From assembly GCF_016598575.1 (NCBI RefSeq), contig NZ_CP066801.1, positions 5,126,501 to 5,190,500 of the forward strand: a stretch of DNA of 64,000 bases, given 5' to 3'. Both the position numbers and the translations under genes were made by a program. This DNA comes from Streptomyces sp. HSG2 (GTDB lineage: Bacteria; Actinomycetota; Actinomycetes; Streptomycetales; Streptomycetaceae). The notes below the pieces were generated by a model. That model had not been told where the DNA came from and did not search any database. It saw only the letters and a program-made list of their open reading frames with translations. This document shows, piece by piece, positions 25,115 to 34,050 of this stretch (within the stretch, counting starts at the first letter, position 1; each line of letters begins with the position of its first letter).

Positions 25115-25879
25115 ATGGAGAGAAAAGGTATTCTGGAGGGTCGGAACGCACTCATCACAGGAGCCAGCAGCGGAATAGGAGCAGCCGCCGCCAAGGTGTT
25201 TTGCCGGGAAGGCGCCACGGTCACGCTGGTCGCCCGCCGCGGAGATCGACTCGCCGCTCTCGCCGCGGAACTCCGCGGGCAGGGTTACCAGGCCGACCAC
25301 GTCGTCGCCGATGTGGCGTGTGACGCGGAGGTGGCCGCGGCCGTTCGGCACGTGTCGCGGCGCTTCGGCGGACTGGATGTGGCCTTCAACAACGCGGGTG
25401 TCGGTGCGGCGAGAATTCCGATCCACAGAATGCCGGAAGAGATCTACGAAAGGATCATGGAGACGAATGTGAGAGGTGTCTGGAACTGTATGCGCCATGA
25501 GATCTCCGCAATGCTCGAAAAGGGAGGTGCCATCGTGAACACCAGCAGTACCGCCGGACTGGTCGCCACCCCGGTCGCGGCGCCGTACGTGGCCGCGAAA
25601 CATGCCGTGCTGGGGTTGACGAAGGCCGCCGCCGCCGAGTACGCCACGCACGGCATTCGGGTCAACGCCATCACGCCGGGGGCGACACACAGCGAGATGA
25701 TCGACGAGTGGATCGCGAGCGATCCCGATGCCGAGGACGCGTTGCTGGGGTCCGCGCTGCTGCCTCGGATCGCCGAGCCCGAGGAGATCGCGGAGGTCGC
25801 CGCGTGGCTGGGAAGCGATCGCTCGTCGTTCGTGGTGGGCGCCACGGTGCCGGTCGACGGCGGATGGACGGTCCGTTGA
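25115..25879 (+). CDS. Short-chain dehydrogenase/reductase
   Basis: A 254-residue classical SDR. It has TGASSGIGAAAAKVF for cofactor binding (a downstream Arg pair, ARRGDRL, suggests NADP), the NNAG motif in VAFNNAGVG, catalytic Ser in VNTSSTAGLV, YVAAK as the Tyr-Lys pair, and a C-terminal VVGATVPVDGGW. It lies between the divergent epimerase and the convergent afsA gene. Within a GBL locus the likely task is reduction of a 6-keto butenolide or butyrolactone precursor, as BarS1 does in virginiae butanolide synthesis. It is not part of an obvious biosynthetic operon. The ATG at 25115 is the first codon before the Rossmann fold. Confidence 0.85.
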   Translation: MERKGILEGRNALITGASSGIGAAAAKVFCREGATVTLVARRGDRLAALAAELRGQGYQADHVVADVACDAEVAAAVRHVSRRFGGLDVAFNNAGVGAARIPIHRMPEEIYERIMETNVRGVWNCMRHEISAMLEKGGAIVNTSSTAGLVATPVAAPYVAAKHAVLGLTKAAAAEYATHGIRVNAITPGATHSEMIDEWIASDPDAEDALLGSALLPRIAEPEEIAEVAAWLGSDRSSFVVGATVPVDGGWTVR

Positions 25880-26121
25880 CGGGTGGCTCGTGCGCCCGGC
25901 GGGGGTGGGAGAGCGGGGTCCCGTACGTCCCGACCGCGGCGGGGTCGCCGGCGGCGGTCGGGGGTTTCGGCGGACGGGGGTGCGCGCCGGTCTTGGGATC
26001 CGGTCGGGTGCCTGCCCGTGGCCGACGGCGCGTCAGGCGTGGTGGGCCCGCGGGGTGAGGACCCCGGTCGTGAGGTTCGGTGGGTTCTCGTTCCCTCGCC
26101 GTGCGAGAGGGCGGGCCTCGA

Positions 26122-27102
26122 TCAGAGCGGGGTCGCGAGTCCGAACCGGATGACGAAGGCGGACTGTCGGTCCTGTTCTCCCGTCACCTCCAGCGACGGT
26201 GTCCCGTCCGGCCCCGTGGCCAGATGGGCGCGGATCCGGCAGGGGGCGCCGAACTCGACGTACTTCGCGCAGCTCACCTCGCAGGACGACGCCGACCACG
26301 GCCGACCGTCGAGGAGGGCGTGTCCGGCCTGTGCCGCCGCCTCCAACAGCACCATGGCCGGGACGTGATCGTTGCCGTGATCGAAGAAGAGTTCGTTGGT
26401 GGTGTCGGCCCGAAGCCACCACCTGTCCGGACTCCCGCCGGGGGAGAGCGCGGTGTCGCGGACATGGGCGCGGCGGACCGAGGCGGGGTCGACCGGCTCC
26501 GGCAGGGTGAGATGGGTCGGTGGCCAAGCCATGTCGCGCTTGTCGCCACGAAGGCGCCCGTACGCCGCGGGTGACACGACGCCGTATCGGGTCGAGCCCG
26601 CTCCGACGGTCCGCCCGTCGATCCGGATCTCCATTCCCAGGCGCACCTCCGCGGGGATTCGGCCTCGCAGCCGTATCTCGTCCACGCGCACGTCGAGTTC
26701 GAGGGCGGCGGGTGCGTGGGCCTTCTGCAGGAACCACGGATCGATGTGCTGGCCGATCTCCCAGACCACGAACTGGTGCCCGAGCGGCACGCCCAACTCC
26801 GCGTGGGAGACGAGCAGCCCCGCCTGGCGCACCGACTCGATGACGAGGGACGGAGTGTAGTGCGCGTCGCGCAGGAACAGCGGGTGCTGTGCGGGCCAGC
26901 GCAGGGACACGGTGAAGTGGTCCTCGGAGTTCCGCCTGATGCCGGTCGGGAGGACGTCGAGTGGCCGGGACCGATGCACGAGTTCCTTGGCCACGGGGTT
27001 CGTCGGCGGCGTCGTCGGCGGGGTTCCGCCGACCGGGACACGTCCCGCGCGTCCGCCCCGGTGGATGCCCTTCGGCCTTGCGACAGCGGTGTTCGGAGTC
27101 AT
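26122..27102 (-). CDS. afsA: AfsA-type gamma-butyrolactone synthase
   Basis: A 326-residue protein with two tandem AfsA hot-dog repeats, in which A-factor synthase joins a beta-ketoacyl-ACP to dihydroxyacetone phosphate. The first repeat spans about residues 40-180 (VHRSRPLDVLP, FVVWEIGQHID). The second spans about 200-320 (AHVRDTALSP, NELFFDHGNDHVPAMVLLEAA). Its FDHxxDHVPGM-type motif is intact except that Ala replaces Gly. The start is ATG at 27102 with GAAGGAAG upstream; the longer open frame beyond it crosses the ARE operators and is not coding. An ARE-like site about 70 bp upstream predicts repression by the TetR receptor, the usual signalling loop. Confidence 0.94.
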   Translation of the reverse strand: MTPNTAVARPKGIHRGGRAGRVPVGGTPPTTPPTNPVAKELVHRSRPLDVLPTGIRRNSEDHFTVSLRWPAQHPLFLRDAHYTPSLVIESVRQAGLLVSHAELGVPLGHQFVVWEIGQHIDPWFLQKAHAPAALELDVRVDEIRLRGRIPAEVRLGMEIRIDGRTVGAGSTRYGVVSPAAYGRLRGDKRDMAWPPTHLTLPEPVDPASVRRAHVRDTALSPGGSPDRWWLRADTTNELFFDHGNDHVPAMVLLEAAAQAGHALLDGRPWSASSCEVSCAKYVEFGAPCRIRAHLATGPDGTPSLEVTGEQDRQSAFVIRFGLATPL

Positions 27103-27168
27103 CGCTCTTCCTTCTCTAAGCGAGTGAAGGTGCGTGGCGGGCCGGCTGATCCTGTCCCCCAGGCACGT

Positions 27169-27195
27169 AAGATACGTGCATGCGGGTTTGTTTTT
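27169..27195. promoter_or_regulatory. ARE-like operator upstream of afsA
   Basis: GATACGTGCATGCGGGTTTG, followed by a T-run, is nearly identical to the site before the TetR receptor and lies about 70 bp upstream of the afsA start on the opposite strand. Confidence 0.82.
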
Positions 27196-27478
27196 CAATG
27201 GCTGAGAGCGGTTCTGTTGGCGCGGGGTACGCCTTCGCCGTCGGTGCGCGAGAAGGTCCTGGTGGTGGGGGTGTCGTCGCCGTTTCGCGAGGTGGCTTCG
27301 GGGTGCTGGACCGCCGACTTGCGCGGAGTGGTCGGCCTCGCGCTCCGGCGGCGTGCGCGGCCCCCCGTCCTCGGTGGTGGTTGGCCCGATGTCCTTCGTT
27401 CCGTCCTCGGGGGCCGGCTTCGGGGGTGTGGGTGGCGCGCTGTCGTGGTGGCGGGAATCGTTGTTTCCGATGCCGGTT

Positions 27479-27504
27479 GCATACCAGCAAGCGGGTTTGT
27501 TTTC
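27479..27504. promoter_or_regulatory. ARE-like operator in the afsA-lysR intergenic region
   Basis: GCATACCAGCAAGCGGGTTT followed by GTTTTCC shares the ATAC...GCGGGTTTGTTT core. It lies midway between afsA and the lysR-like gene and could serve either promoter. Confidence 0.75.
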
Positions 27505-27596
27505 CTGCTGGTGCGGGGCGGCCTCCTCGTCCCGGTGCCGAGGTCGGATGGGCGTCGATGGTCGCCTTGTGTGGCCGGAGGGCGCTCGATCGATAG

Positions 27597-27623
27597 GAAA
27601 ATACAGCCATGCTGGTATGTTAT
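27597..27623. promoter_or_regulatory. ARE-like operator upstream of the lysR-like gene
   Basis: AAAATACAGCCATGCTGGTA followed by TGTTAT is a more symmetric variant (ATACAGC...GCTGGTATGT). It lies about 40 bp before the lysR-like start, overlapping the likely promoter or leader. Confidence 0.75.
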
Positions 27624-27661
27624 GGGCCCGGGAGCGCGAGTCCGCAGAAGGGAAGCGTGAC

Positions 27662-28009
27662 ATGCAGATCCAACAGTTGCGTGCGTTCCGTGAGGTGGCC
27701 AGGGAGCTGAGCTTCACACGGGCCGCCAGAAACCTCCACTACGCCCAGTCGAGCGTGACGGCCCAGATCAAAAGCTTGGAAGAGGCCGTGGGAGCGCAGC
27801 TGTTCGACCGTACTAGACGTCAACTCTCCCTCACGGCAGCGGGTGTGAGTCTCCTGCCGCACGCCGATCGCATCATGGAGATCACCGAGGCCGCGCGCCG
27901 CGACGTGGCCCGCGCCAGACCTGGCGGACGCCCGACGACGGAGTCCGTGCCTCGGGGCCGTCCGCACGCCTTGGAGAGGCGGCGAGCCACGCGGCGGTTG
28001 CCGCTCTGA
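27662..28009 (+). CDS. HTH-only LysR-type protein
   Basis: A 115-residue protein holding a complete LysR winged helix-turn-helix at residues 1-75 (QLRAFREVARELSFTRAARN, then AQSSVTAQIKSLEEAVGAQL). The ~200-residue effector domain is missing; after residue ~80 the sequence becomes an unrelated Arg/Pro-rich tail. It has a good ribosome-binding site (AAGGGAAG), an ARE-like operator 40 bp upstream and a strong terminator hairpin right after the stop. It is therefore either a functional mini-regulator or a gene cut down by deletion. It sits between afsA and the SARP, so it would connect GBL signalling to the cluster if active. Confidence 0.8.
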   Translation: MQIQQLRAFREVARELSFTRAARNLHYAQSSVTAQIKSLEEAVGAQLFDRTRRQLSLTAAGVSLLPHADRIMEITEAARRDVARARPGGRPTTESVPRGRPHALERRRATRRLPL

Positions 28010-28012
28010 GCG

Positions 28013-28038
28013 CGGGGGACCGCCGAGGCGGTCCCCCG
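28013..28038 (+). terminator. Terminator hairpin directly after the lysR-like gene
   Basis: CGGGGGACCGCC and its exact inverted copy are separated by two bases, four bases past the stop codon. This marks the end of the transcription unit. Confidence 0.7.
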
Positions 28039-28673
28039 ACACCGGGCGATCCTGGTGATCCGGGCGAGCCGTGGCGGGCCACGGCGCCCGGCTCAGGTGG
28101 GGAACGGCCCGAAGCCCGGAGCGGCTCGGTGGACCGGGGGCGACGCCAGGTCTCCTCTCGCTCTGTCCCCACCGGCGATCGCCCTTGCCGCCCGGCGGGG
28201 CCCCATTGCCCCGCCGACTTCGCGAGTCCCTCGGAGGCACAGGATGAGGCGAGTTGGCGGTCCGGGTCCCGCCGGCTGGAAGTCCAGACGGTGGCCGTGC
28301 TCGGGGACACGGGCGAGGGCGAATCGGAGGCCGGACGTGTGGCGGGCCACTTGGCGTGGCTCCGCCGGCTCGTGCCGCGGTGGCAACCCGCCCCCACGAC
28401 CACTCCGACACTGCCGGATGCGCTGACGGGCGCTCCCGCCCCGGTGCGGGACGACGCCCCCGGCGGACCGGCGTGCGACGCGCGCGGCGGTGCCGACCGC
28501 CCGCCATCCGATCGATTCGCCGTGCCGGCGCGACGCGGACGTCCATCCGACGGGGGTGGAGGAACGCGTCGGCGGCCCCTCGGGGCGGAGGACCGCACAT
28601 CGGCCCCGCCCCGGCACCGCCGGGCCGCGGCTCAGGGCGACGAGAGCAGGACAGGACGAGGAGAGAAGACATC
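28039..28673. other. Intergenic region upstream of the SARP gene
   Basis: These 635 bp contain no supported gene. The translated frames show no trace of the missing LysR effector domain. The SARP promoter should lie at the right end. Confidence 0.5.
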
Positions 28674-30605
28674 ATGAACGAGGCCACGCCGACCGGCGGT
28701 TCCTCGGCCGATGCCGAACCCACCCCGCTGAGAGTGGGAGCGTTGGGCCGACTCGAGGTCCGCGCGGGGGGAGAGGACCGCACTCCGACGGCGCCGATGG
28801 CTCGCCGCGCGCTGGCGGTGCTGCTCTTGCACGCCAACCGCTCGGTGTCGATGTCGACGTTGGTCGACGAGTTGTGGGAGGCCGATCCACCGCGGCTGGC
28901 ACGCAAGACCGTCCAGACGTACGTGTACCAGATTCGCAGGGCTCTGGAGCCCGCCGGTGTCGCCGTCGGCCTCGCCCGACGGCTGCGCACCGAGCCCGGA
29001 GGCTACCGTCTCGTCCTGCGCCCGGGGGAGTTGGACCTGTGGGAGTTCGAGCATCGTGTCGCCCAGGCTCGCGTCGCCCTGAGCGAGGGGAACCCCGCCA
29101 GGGGGGTCGGGCTGCTGAACGCCGGACTCCGCCTCTGGCGTGGCGAGCCGTTCTCGGGCGTGGCGGCGGGCCCGTCGGTCACGGGTCGGATCGCCCAACT
29201 GGCCGACACGCGGCTCGCGGCACTGGAACTGCGCATCGAGGCGGAACTGCGCCTGGGGCGCCATCACACACTGATCGGCGAGTTGCGGGCGCTGACGGCC
29301 GATCACCCCCTCAACGAGCGTTTCGCCGCACAGTTGATGACGGCGGCCCACTGGTCCGGCCGGCGTGGTGCGGCCCTCGACGCCTTCGCTCGACTGCGTC
29401 GCGGTCTGGCCGCCGAACTGGGTGTCGAGCCCTCCCAGGAGCTTCAGGATCTGCAGCGCCAGGTGCTCACGGCCCGGGCGCCCAGGGGATCGACGTCGGT
29501 CGACCGGTGGACGGTGCCCGAGGTGGACGAGGCCGGCCCGGCCGTCTTGCCCGGGTCGACGGCGCCGCCGTGGTTCCCGCCGTCCGACCTGGTGGGCCGC
29601 TCCGCGGAGATCGACACGATCCTCGGATACCTGGATGGAGCGGGACCGCGCGTCGTCACCCTGCTAGGCCCCGTGGGCGTCGGCAAGAGCGCCTTGGCCG
29701 AGCATGTGGCCCACCTGCTGCGCGACCGGTTCCCCGACGGTCTGTTGTACGCGCGGCTGCACGATGGTGTCGAGCCCCGGGAACCGATGGGGGTGCTCCG
29801 TGCCCTGCTCCACTCGGCCGGCGTGTCGGAGGGCCTCGATGCCCGAAGCCGCTCGGAGGAGCTCCTCGGGGTTTTCCACGAGTGGGCGTCGAGGCGTTCG
29901 GTGCTGCTGCTCCTGGACGACGCCGCGGGAACAGACCAGGTGCTGCCGCTGTTGCCGGGGGGCGCGCGCAGCCTGGCCCTGGTGACGTCGCGCATCCGCC
30001 TGCCCGGCATCGAGGGCGCGCTCACGCTCTCGCTGGAGCCGCTGGAGAACGCCGAGGCTGCCGCCCTCTTCGCCCGGGTCTCCGGGGTGCGGGCGATCGG
30101 CGGGGAGTCGGCCGCCCTGCGGGAGGTGGCGGAACTCGTGGGAAACCTGCCGCTGGCGCTCCGCGCGCTGGCGGAGAGGTTCGCCGCCCGTCCGATGTGG
30201 ACGCTGCCCGATCTCGTGGCCGGACTGCGCGACGAGGGGCGACTGGCGGCGGAGCTTCTCGACGACTCCCGCAACGCCTTGGCCGCGGCGATCGGCGCCA
30301 TCGCCCGGCTCTCCCCGCCATTGCGCCGTGCCCTGCGCCTCCTCGCCTCCGCGCCCGGCCCCTTCGACACCGCCGAGGCCTGTGAGCTGCTCGACCGCGA
30401 CACCTGGTCCGCCCAGTCCGTCGTCGGTCGGCTGCTCGATCGTCACCTGGTGGCGGCCCTGGCCCCCGCGACGGACGCCGCCGGCCCCGTGACCTTCCGG
30501 GTCCACCAGTTGATCCGGATGGCGATCGCCCAGGAGCCGTCGGGCGCGCGGGTGGTGCCGCTGGGCGGGCCCGTCGCCGCCGGTCGGGTCGCGGTCGCGC
30601 GATGA
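28674..30605 (+). CDS. SARP-family transcriptional activator with NB-ARC domain
   Basis: A 643-residue pathway activator in three parts. An OmpR-type winged helix at about residues 20-105 (PMARRALAVLLLHANRSVSM, TVQTYVYQIRRAL). A bacterial transcriptional activation domain at about 110-265 (LDLWEFEHRVAQARVAL to LAAELGVEPSQELQDL). An NB-ARC-type ATPase from about 305, with Walker A GPVGVGKSAL near residue 331 and Walker B RSVLLLLDDAAG. The ATG follows AGGAGAGAAGACATC. SARPs bind heptameric repeats near -35 and recruit RNA polymerase. This gene lies just upstream of the 3-hydroxyanthranilate cluster and downstream of the GBL locus, so it is the probable cluster-situated activator. Confidence 0.92.
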   Translation: MNEATPTGGSSADAEPTPLRVGALGRLEVRAGGEDRTPTAPMARRALAVLLLHANRSVSMSTLVDELWEADPPRLARKTVQTYVYQIRRALEPAGVAVGLARRLRTEPGGYRLVLRPGELDLWEFEHRVAQARVALSEGNPARGVGLLNAGLRLWRGEPFSGVAAGPSVTGRIAQLADTRLAALELRIEAELRLGRHHTLIGELRALTADHPLNERFAAQLMTAAHWSGRRGAALDAFARLRRGLAAELGVEPSQELQDLQRQVLTARAPRGSTSVDRWTVPEVDEAGPAVLPGSTAPPWFPPSDLVGRSAEIDTILGYLDGAGPRVVTLLGPVGVGKSALAEHVAHLLRDRFPDGLLYARLHDGVEPREPMGVLRALLHSAGVSEGLDARSRSEELLGVFHEWASRRSVLLLLDDAAGTDQVLPLLPGGARSLALVTSRIRLPGIEGALTLSLEPLENAEAAALFARVSGVRAIGGESAALREVAELVGNLPLALRALAERFAARPMWTLPDLVAGLRDEGRLAAELLDDSRNALAAAIGAIARLSPPLRRALRLLASAPGPFDTAEACELLDRDTWSAQSVVGRLLDRHLVAALAPATDAAGPVTFRVHQLIRMAIAQEPSGARVVPLGGPVAAGRVAVAR

Positions 30606-30853
30606 CCCGCGCGGAACCCGGATCCCGGACGTCGTCACTCCTGGCGCGGGTTCGACGGAGCGAGCGAGCGACCGACGGCAGCCGGAGCGCGCCGGCCGGA
30701 ACCTCATCCTTCGACATGACCGAACGGGGCGCCGTCCAAGACCGCCCACCTGGGGCTTTGCCAGGCCTTGGCCGCTTCTTGGACCCACGCGCCGAACCTA
30801 TCGGAACAGCGAACGCAGGCCGACAACCGGAACGAGCGGCGAGGTGTATTGCG

Positions 30854-32083
30854 ATGCGAACGACGACGAGACCGCCCGACTGGACGCCCCGGGACCCGTG
30901 GCGGGACAGTGGCCCCTCCGGGAACCCCGCGGTCGTCCTCGCGGACCTTCTCCCCGCGCTCTTCGCCTCCCTGCCCCGCAGGGACCAGCGTCGGCGTGGA
31001 GCGGACTATGTGCGAGGCCTGTTGGGGGCGCGGGGACGCAAATCCATCCGCAACATCTCCTCCTTGTTCGGGGGCGAGTCGGCCGAACAGAGCCTGCACC
31101 ACTTCATCAGCGGCTCCACCTGGGACTGGGTCCCGGTGCGCCGCGCCCTCGCCCGACACGTCGAGGAGGCCCTGCCCGCTCGCGCCCACGTCCTGAGGCC
31201 GCTGGTGATCCCGAAGGCCGGCGCCAGCTCCGTGGGTGTGGACCGGCGCTTCTGCCCCCTGCGCGGCCAGGTCGTGAACGCGCAGAACGCGGTCGGTGTC
31301 TGGGCCGTATCGGACGACGGTGCCACGCCGGTCAACTGGCGACTCCACCTGCCCGATGCCTGGCTGGACGACGCCTCGCGACGCCGACAGGCGTCGATCC
31401 CCGACTCCGCCGTCGCGGAGACACCGGATCAGTGCGCCGTCGAGGCCTACGCCGACCTCGCCAGAGGGTGGGGACTTCCCCCCCGACCGGTTGTCGTGGA
31501 CGCCCGCGGCGCCGATCTGAGGCACACCGCACGGCGGCTCTCGGCGACGGGCGCGCCGATGCTGCTGCGCATCGGCGCGGGCGAGCGCCTCACCGTCACC
31601 GATCCCGGGCTTCCCCGCCTGCCCCCACACCTGACGGCACAGCAGATCATGACCGTGGCACGACCGTTACGCCACCCCGTGATCGAGCGGAGGTCGGGCG
31701 GCATCGGCGCGGCCGGTGCCGTCTTGACGGCGCGGGTGCGAGTGGCGGTGCCCGCCGGACCCGGGTCGGCCCGTCGGGCCGATCGCGAGATGGTCCTCCT
31801 CGGGGTCGGGGAGACCGGCGGTCACTGGCCCGGGGAGCTCTGGCTCACCGACGTGCCCGGGGCGCACCCGGCCCGACTGCTGCGGCTCACCCGGCTGGCC
31901 CTCCGTGTCGAGGGAACCTACTCCCACGTCGCGGAGGGCGTCGGCCTCAGCGACTTCTCGGGCCGGTCCTTCAGCGGTTGGCACCGTCACGTCACGCTCG
32001 TCTCCGCGGCACACGCGATCAAGGTGCTGTCGGGGACGGCCGACATCGGATGGGCCGCCGAGGAGGCGCGAGCCACGGCCTGA
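30854..32083 (+). CDS. IS701-like transposase-fold protein, apparently domesticated
   Basis: A 409-residue protein of the IS701/DDE family by its segments VNAQNAVGVWAVSDDGATPV, WRLHLPDAWLDD and LARGWGLPPRPVVVDARG. In active IS701 transposases the first catalytic Asp sits in a DDTGFPKKG motif; here that place reads LVIPKAGASSVGVD, so the Asp is missing. The second-motif DAGYG reads DARGAD. No inverted repeats flank the gene. It sits between the SARP and the esterase gene, a position where similar proteins recur in Streptomyces clusters and are suspected regulators. Codon 31667-31669 is TTA, so translation should depend on the bldA tRNA. The role is unknown. Confidence 0.82.
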   Translation: MRTTTRPPDWTPRDPWRDSGPSGNPAVVLADLLPALFASLPRRDQRRRGADYVRGLLGARGRKSIRNISSLFGGESAEQSLHHFISGSTWDWVPVRRALARHVEEALPARAHVLRPLVIPKAGASSVGVDRRFCPLRGQVVNAQNAVGVWAVSDDGATPVNWRLHLPDAWLDDASRRRQASIPDSAVAETPDQCAVEAYADLARGWGLPPRPVVVDARGADLRHTARRLSATGAPMLLRIGAGERLTVTDPGLPRLPPHLTAQQIMTVARPLRHPVIERRSGGIGAAGAVLTARVRVAVPAGPGSARRADREMVLLGVGETGGHWPGELWLTDVPGAHPARLLRLTRLALRVEGTYSHVAEGVGLSDFSGRSFSGWHRHVTLVSAAHAIKVLSGTADIGWAAEEARATA

Positions 32084-32143
32084 GCCGCGGTGAGGGCACT
32101 CTAGGGCGGGCGAGCGGACGGATCGTTCGGATCGCGGTCGTTG

Positions 32144-32180
32144 CGTCAGGTCCGGGGCGGGGAGGAATCCGGACCTGACG
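32144..32180. terminator. Hairpin between the IS701-like and esterase genes
   Basis: CGTCAGGTCCGG and its exact inverted copy flank a 13-base loop, 60 bp past the IS701-like stop. It fits a terminator, or a regulatory stem ahead of the esterase gene. Confidence 0.55.
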
Positions 32181-32286
32181 GACCGACGGTGTCATCTGAC
32201 GGATTTCCGGCCGTCCGATGGCAGCTCCGGGGCTTCGGACACACGATCGGCGGAAACCTCACCGCCCCGAGTGTCCAGGAGTTCCC

Positions 32287-33918
32287 ATGGCCGGAACGGC
32301 ACCGAACGTCACCGGTCCGCGGGCCGCCGTCGAGGCGTCCGCGGCCCGGCCGCCGACATCGAACGCCGCTCGTCCGGTGGTCGGCACCCGCGCCGGCCTC
32401 GTCGCGGGTGAACGAGTCGACGGCGTCGCGGTGTTCCGCGGGATTCCCTACACCAGGCCACCGGTGGGCCCCCTGCGGTTCGCCTCGCCCCGGCCCCCGC
32501 GGCCCTGGCGGGGAGTGCGCGAGGCGGTGCGCCCCGCGCCGGCCTGCTGGCAGTCGCCGTTGCCGAATCGGCCTTCGCCGCGCAGTGGCGAGGGCGCGCT
32601 CCACGCCAACGTCTGGACCCCCGACACCCGTGGATCGCGTCCCGTCCTGGTGTACGTCCACGGCGGTGGATGGGCCACCGGATCGGGCAGCCTGCCCACC
32701 TACGACGCCACACGCCTCGCCTGCCGCGGCGATCTGGTGGTCGTCACCTTCGACTACCGACTGGGCGTCTTCGGGTTCGGGCTCCACGAGTCGCTCGCCG
32801 ATCACGAGACCGGCGAGTTCGCCAACTGGGGGCTGCAGGACCAAAGGGCACTGCTGTCCTGGGTCCACGAGAACGCGGCGGCCTTCGGCGGGGATCCCGG
32901 CAACGTCACGCTGTGCGGGACCTCCGCCGGCGCCGCCTCCGTGTGGCAGCTGGCCTGCCTGCCGCAGACCCGTGGGCTGATTCGGCGGATCGTGCCCATC
33001 AGCCCCAGCCACGCCCTGGCACCCGCCACCTCGTTGACCCGCGAGGACGCCCGCACGGTGCACGAGACGCTGGCCAGGAGCCTCGGCACCACCGTGCCCG
33101 GCTTGCGCGACGTCCCCGCGAATTCCCTCGGCGATGCCTGGCACCGCCTCTTCGCGGGCCCCCCGGACAGCCGGATCGTCGGGAGCGGCCGATGGTACAG
33201 GGGCCCGGTCGTCGACGGTCGCACGATGCCGGCCCACGCCCACGACCTGCCCACCGTGGACCTGCCCGTGATGTCCGTCCACACCCGCACCGAGGGGTCC
33301 TTCTACACCGGCCCCGCCTCTCCCCAGCCCGCGCCCGCCCCGAACGGGCCCCACTCGCTGAGGCGGGCCGTCCTGGACGTCCTGCGGCTCGTGTCGCCGG
33401 CAGCCGACACCGATCTCGCCGACACCTGCGTCGGCGCCTACCGGGAGGTCGCGTCGCGCGCCGGACTCCGTGAGGACCCCCGGTCGCTGTGGACCGAGAT
33501 CTGGGGCGATCTGATGTTCCGACACCACACCGTGCGCTTCGCCGAGCGCCACGCCCGCCTCGGCACCACGCCGTGGTACGCCATGGAGTTCGCCCACCCG
33601 GCGCGGCCACCGCATTTCGGCACACCGCACGAGGCCACGTCACCGTTCCTCTTCGGCACCCACCGACGGCCCCCGTTCGCCTCGGTGTTCGGCGACGGCC
33701 CGGTCGAACGGCTGCTCTCGGACCTCCTCGTCGACGCGGTGGCCGCCTTCGCCCGCACCTCGTGCCCCAGGACCCCCGCCCTCGCCCACTGGCCCCCTTT
33801 CACCCCTCACGGCCCCAGCCTCCTCGTCCTCGGCGGCACCTCGACCGCGGACGTCGTCGTCCCCGACTACCCGCAGCTGCGGATATGGGACCTCGTCGGT
33901 CGGGTGCCCCGCTCCTGA
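32287..33918 (+). CDS. Type B carboxylesterase
   Basis: A 543-residue carboxylesterase of the para-nitrobenzyl esterase/cholinesterase fold. Landmarks are GVAVFRGIPYTRPPVGPLRF, the oxyanion-hole YVHGGGW, the GGDPGNVTLCGTSAGAAS segment with the nucleophile Ser near residue 225, and a His-bearing FGTPHEATSPFLFG toward the C-terminus. The ATG at 32287 follows AGGAG by five bases; the upstream in-frame ATG at 32218 lacks such a site. No signal peptide is evident. It is the first gene of the plus-strand biosynthetic series and may hydrolyse or transfer an ester or amide in the product. A self-protection or maturation role is also possible. Confidence 0.85.
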   Translation: MAGTAPNVTGPRAAVEASAARPPTSNAARPVVGTRAGLVAGERVDGVAVFRGIPYTRPPVGPLRFASPRPPRPWRGVREAVRPAPACWQSPLPNRPSPRSGEGALHANVWTPDTRGSRPVLVYVHGGGWATGSGSLPTYDATRLACRGDLVVVTFDYRLGVFGFGLHESLADHETGEFANWGLQDQRALLSWVHENAAAFGGDPGNVTLCGTSAGAASVWQLACLPQTRGLIRRIVPISPSHALAPATSLTREDARTVHETLARSLGTTVPGLRDVPANSLGDAWHRLFAGPPDSRIVGSGRWYRGPVVDGRTMPAHAHDLPTVDLPVMSVHTRTEGSFYTGPASPQPAPAPNGPHSLRRAVLDVLRLVSPAADTDLADTCVGAYREVASRAGLREDPRSLWTEIWGDLMFRHHTVRFAERHARLGTTPWYAMEFAHPARPPHFGTPHEATSPFLFGTHRRPPFASVFGDGPVERLLSDLLVDAVAAFARTSCPRTPALAHWPPFTPHGPSLLVLGGTSTADVVVPDYPQLRIWDLVGRVPRS

Positions 33919-33991
33919 CCGATCCCGCCGGCCCGCCCCACCGGTCGGCGGCACACCGGGCCGTTCGGGGGGTCGGCCACTCGAAAGACCC

Positions 33992-34013
33992 TCGCGTCTC
34001 GCCCGAGACGCGA
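33992..34013. promoter_or_regulatory. Perfect hairpin upstream of the DAHP synthase gene
   Basis: TCGCGTCTCG and CGAGACGCGA pair perfectly with a 2-base loop, 37 bp before the DAHP synthase start and 73 bp past the esterase stop. It may terminate the esterase transcript or act as an operator. Confidence 0.4.
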
Positions 34014-34050
34014 CGAAGCGCGCGTCACCCACCTCGATGGAGGCAGACCC

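Noticed and set aside
23065..27623. ARE-like repeats as a CRISPR or tandem repeat
   Set aside because: The four sites are dispersed over 4.5 kb, partly divergent, and each lies in a promoter-like region of the GBL locus, as receptor operators do.
26122..27717. A 531-residue AfsA with a long N-terminal extension
   Set aside because: The extension reads across two or three ARE operators and is low-complexity. ATG 27102 has a good ribosome-binding site and standard length.
28254..30605. SARP start at 28254 giving a 783-residue protein
   Set aside because: The extra N-terminal part is Arg/Pro-rich without homology, and ATG 28674 has AGGAG and starts right before the winged helix.
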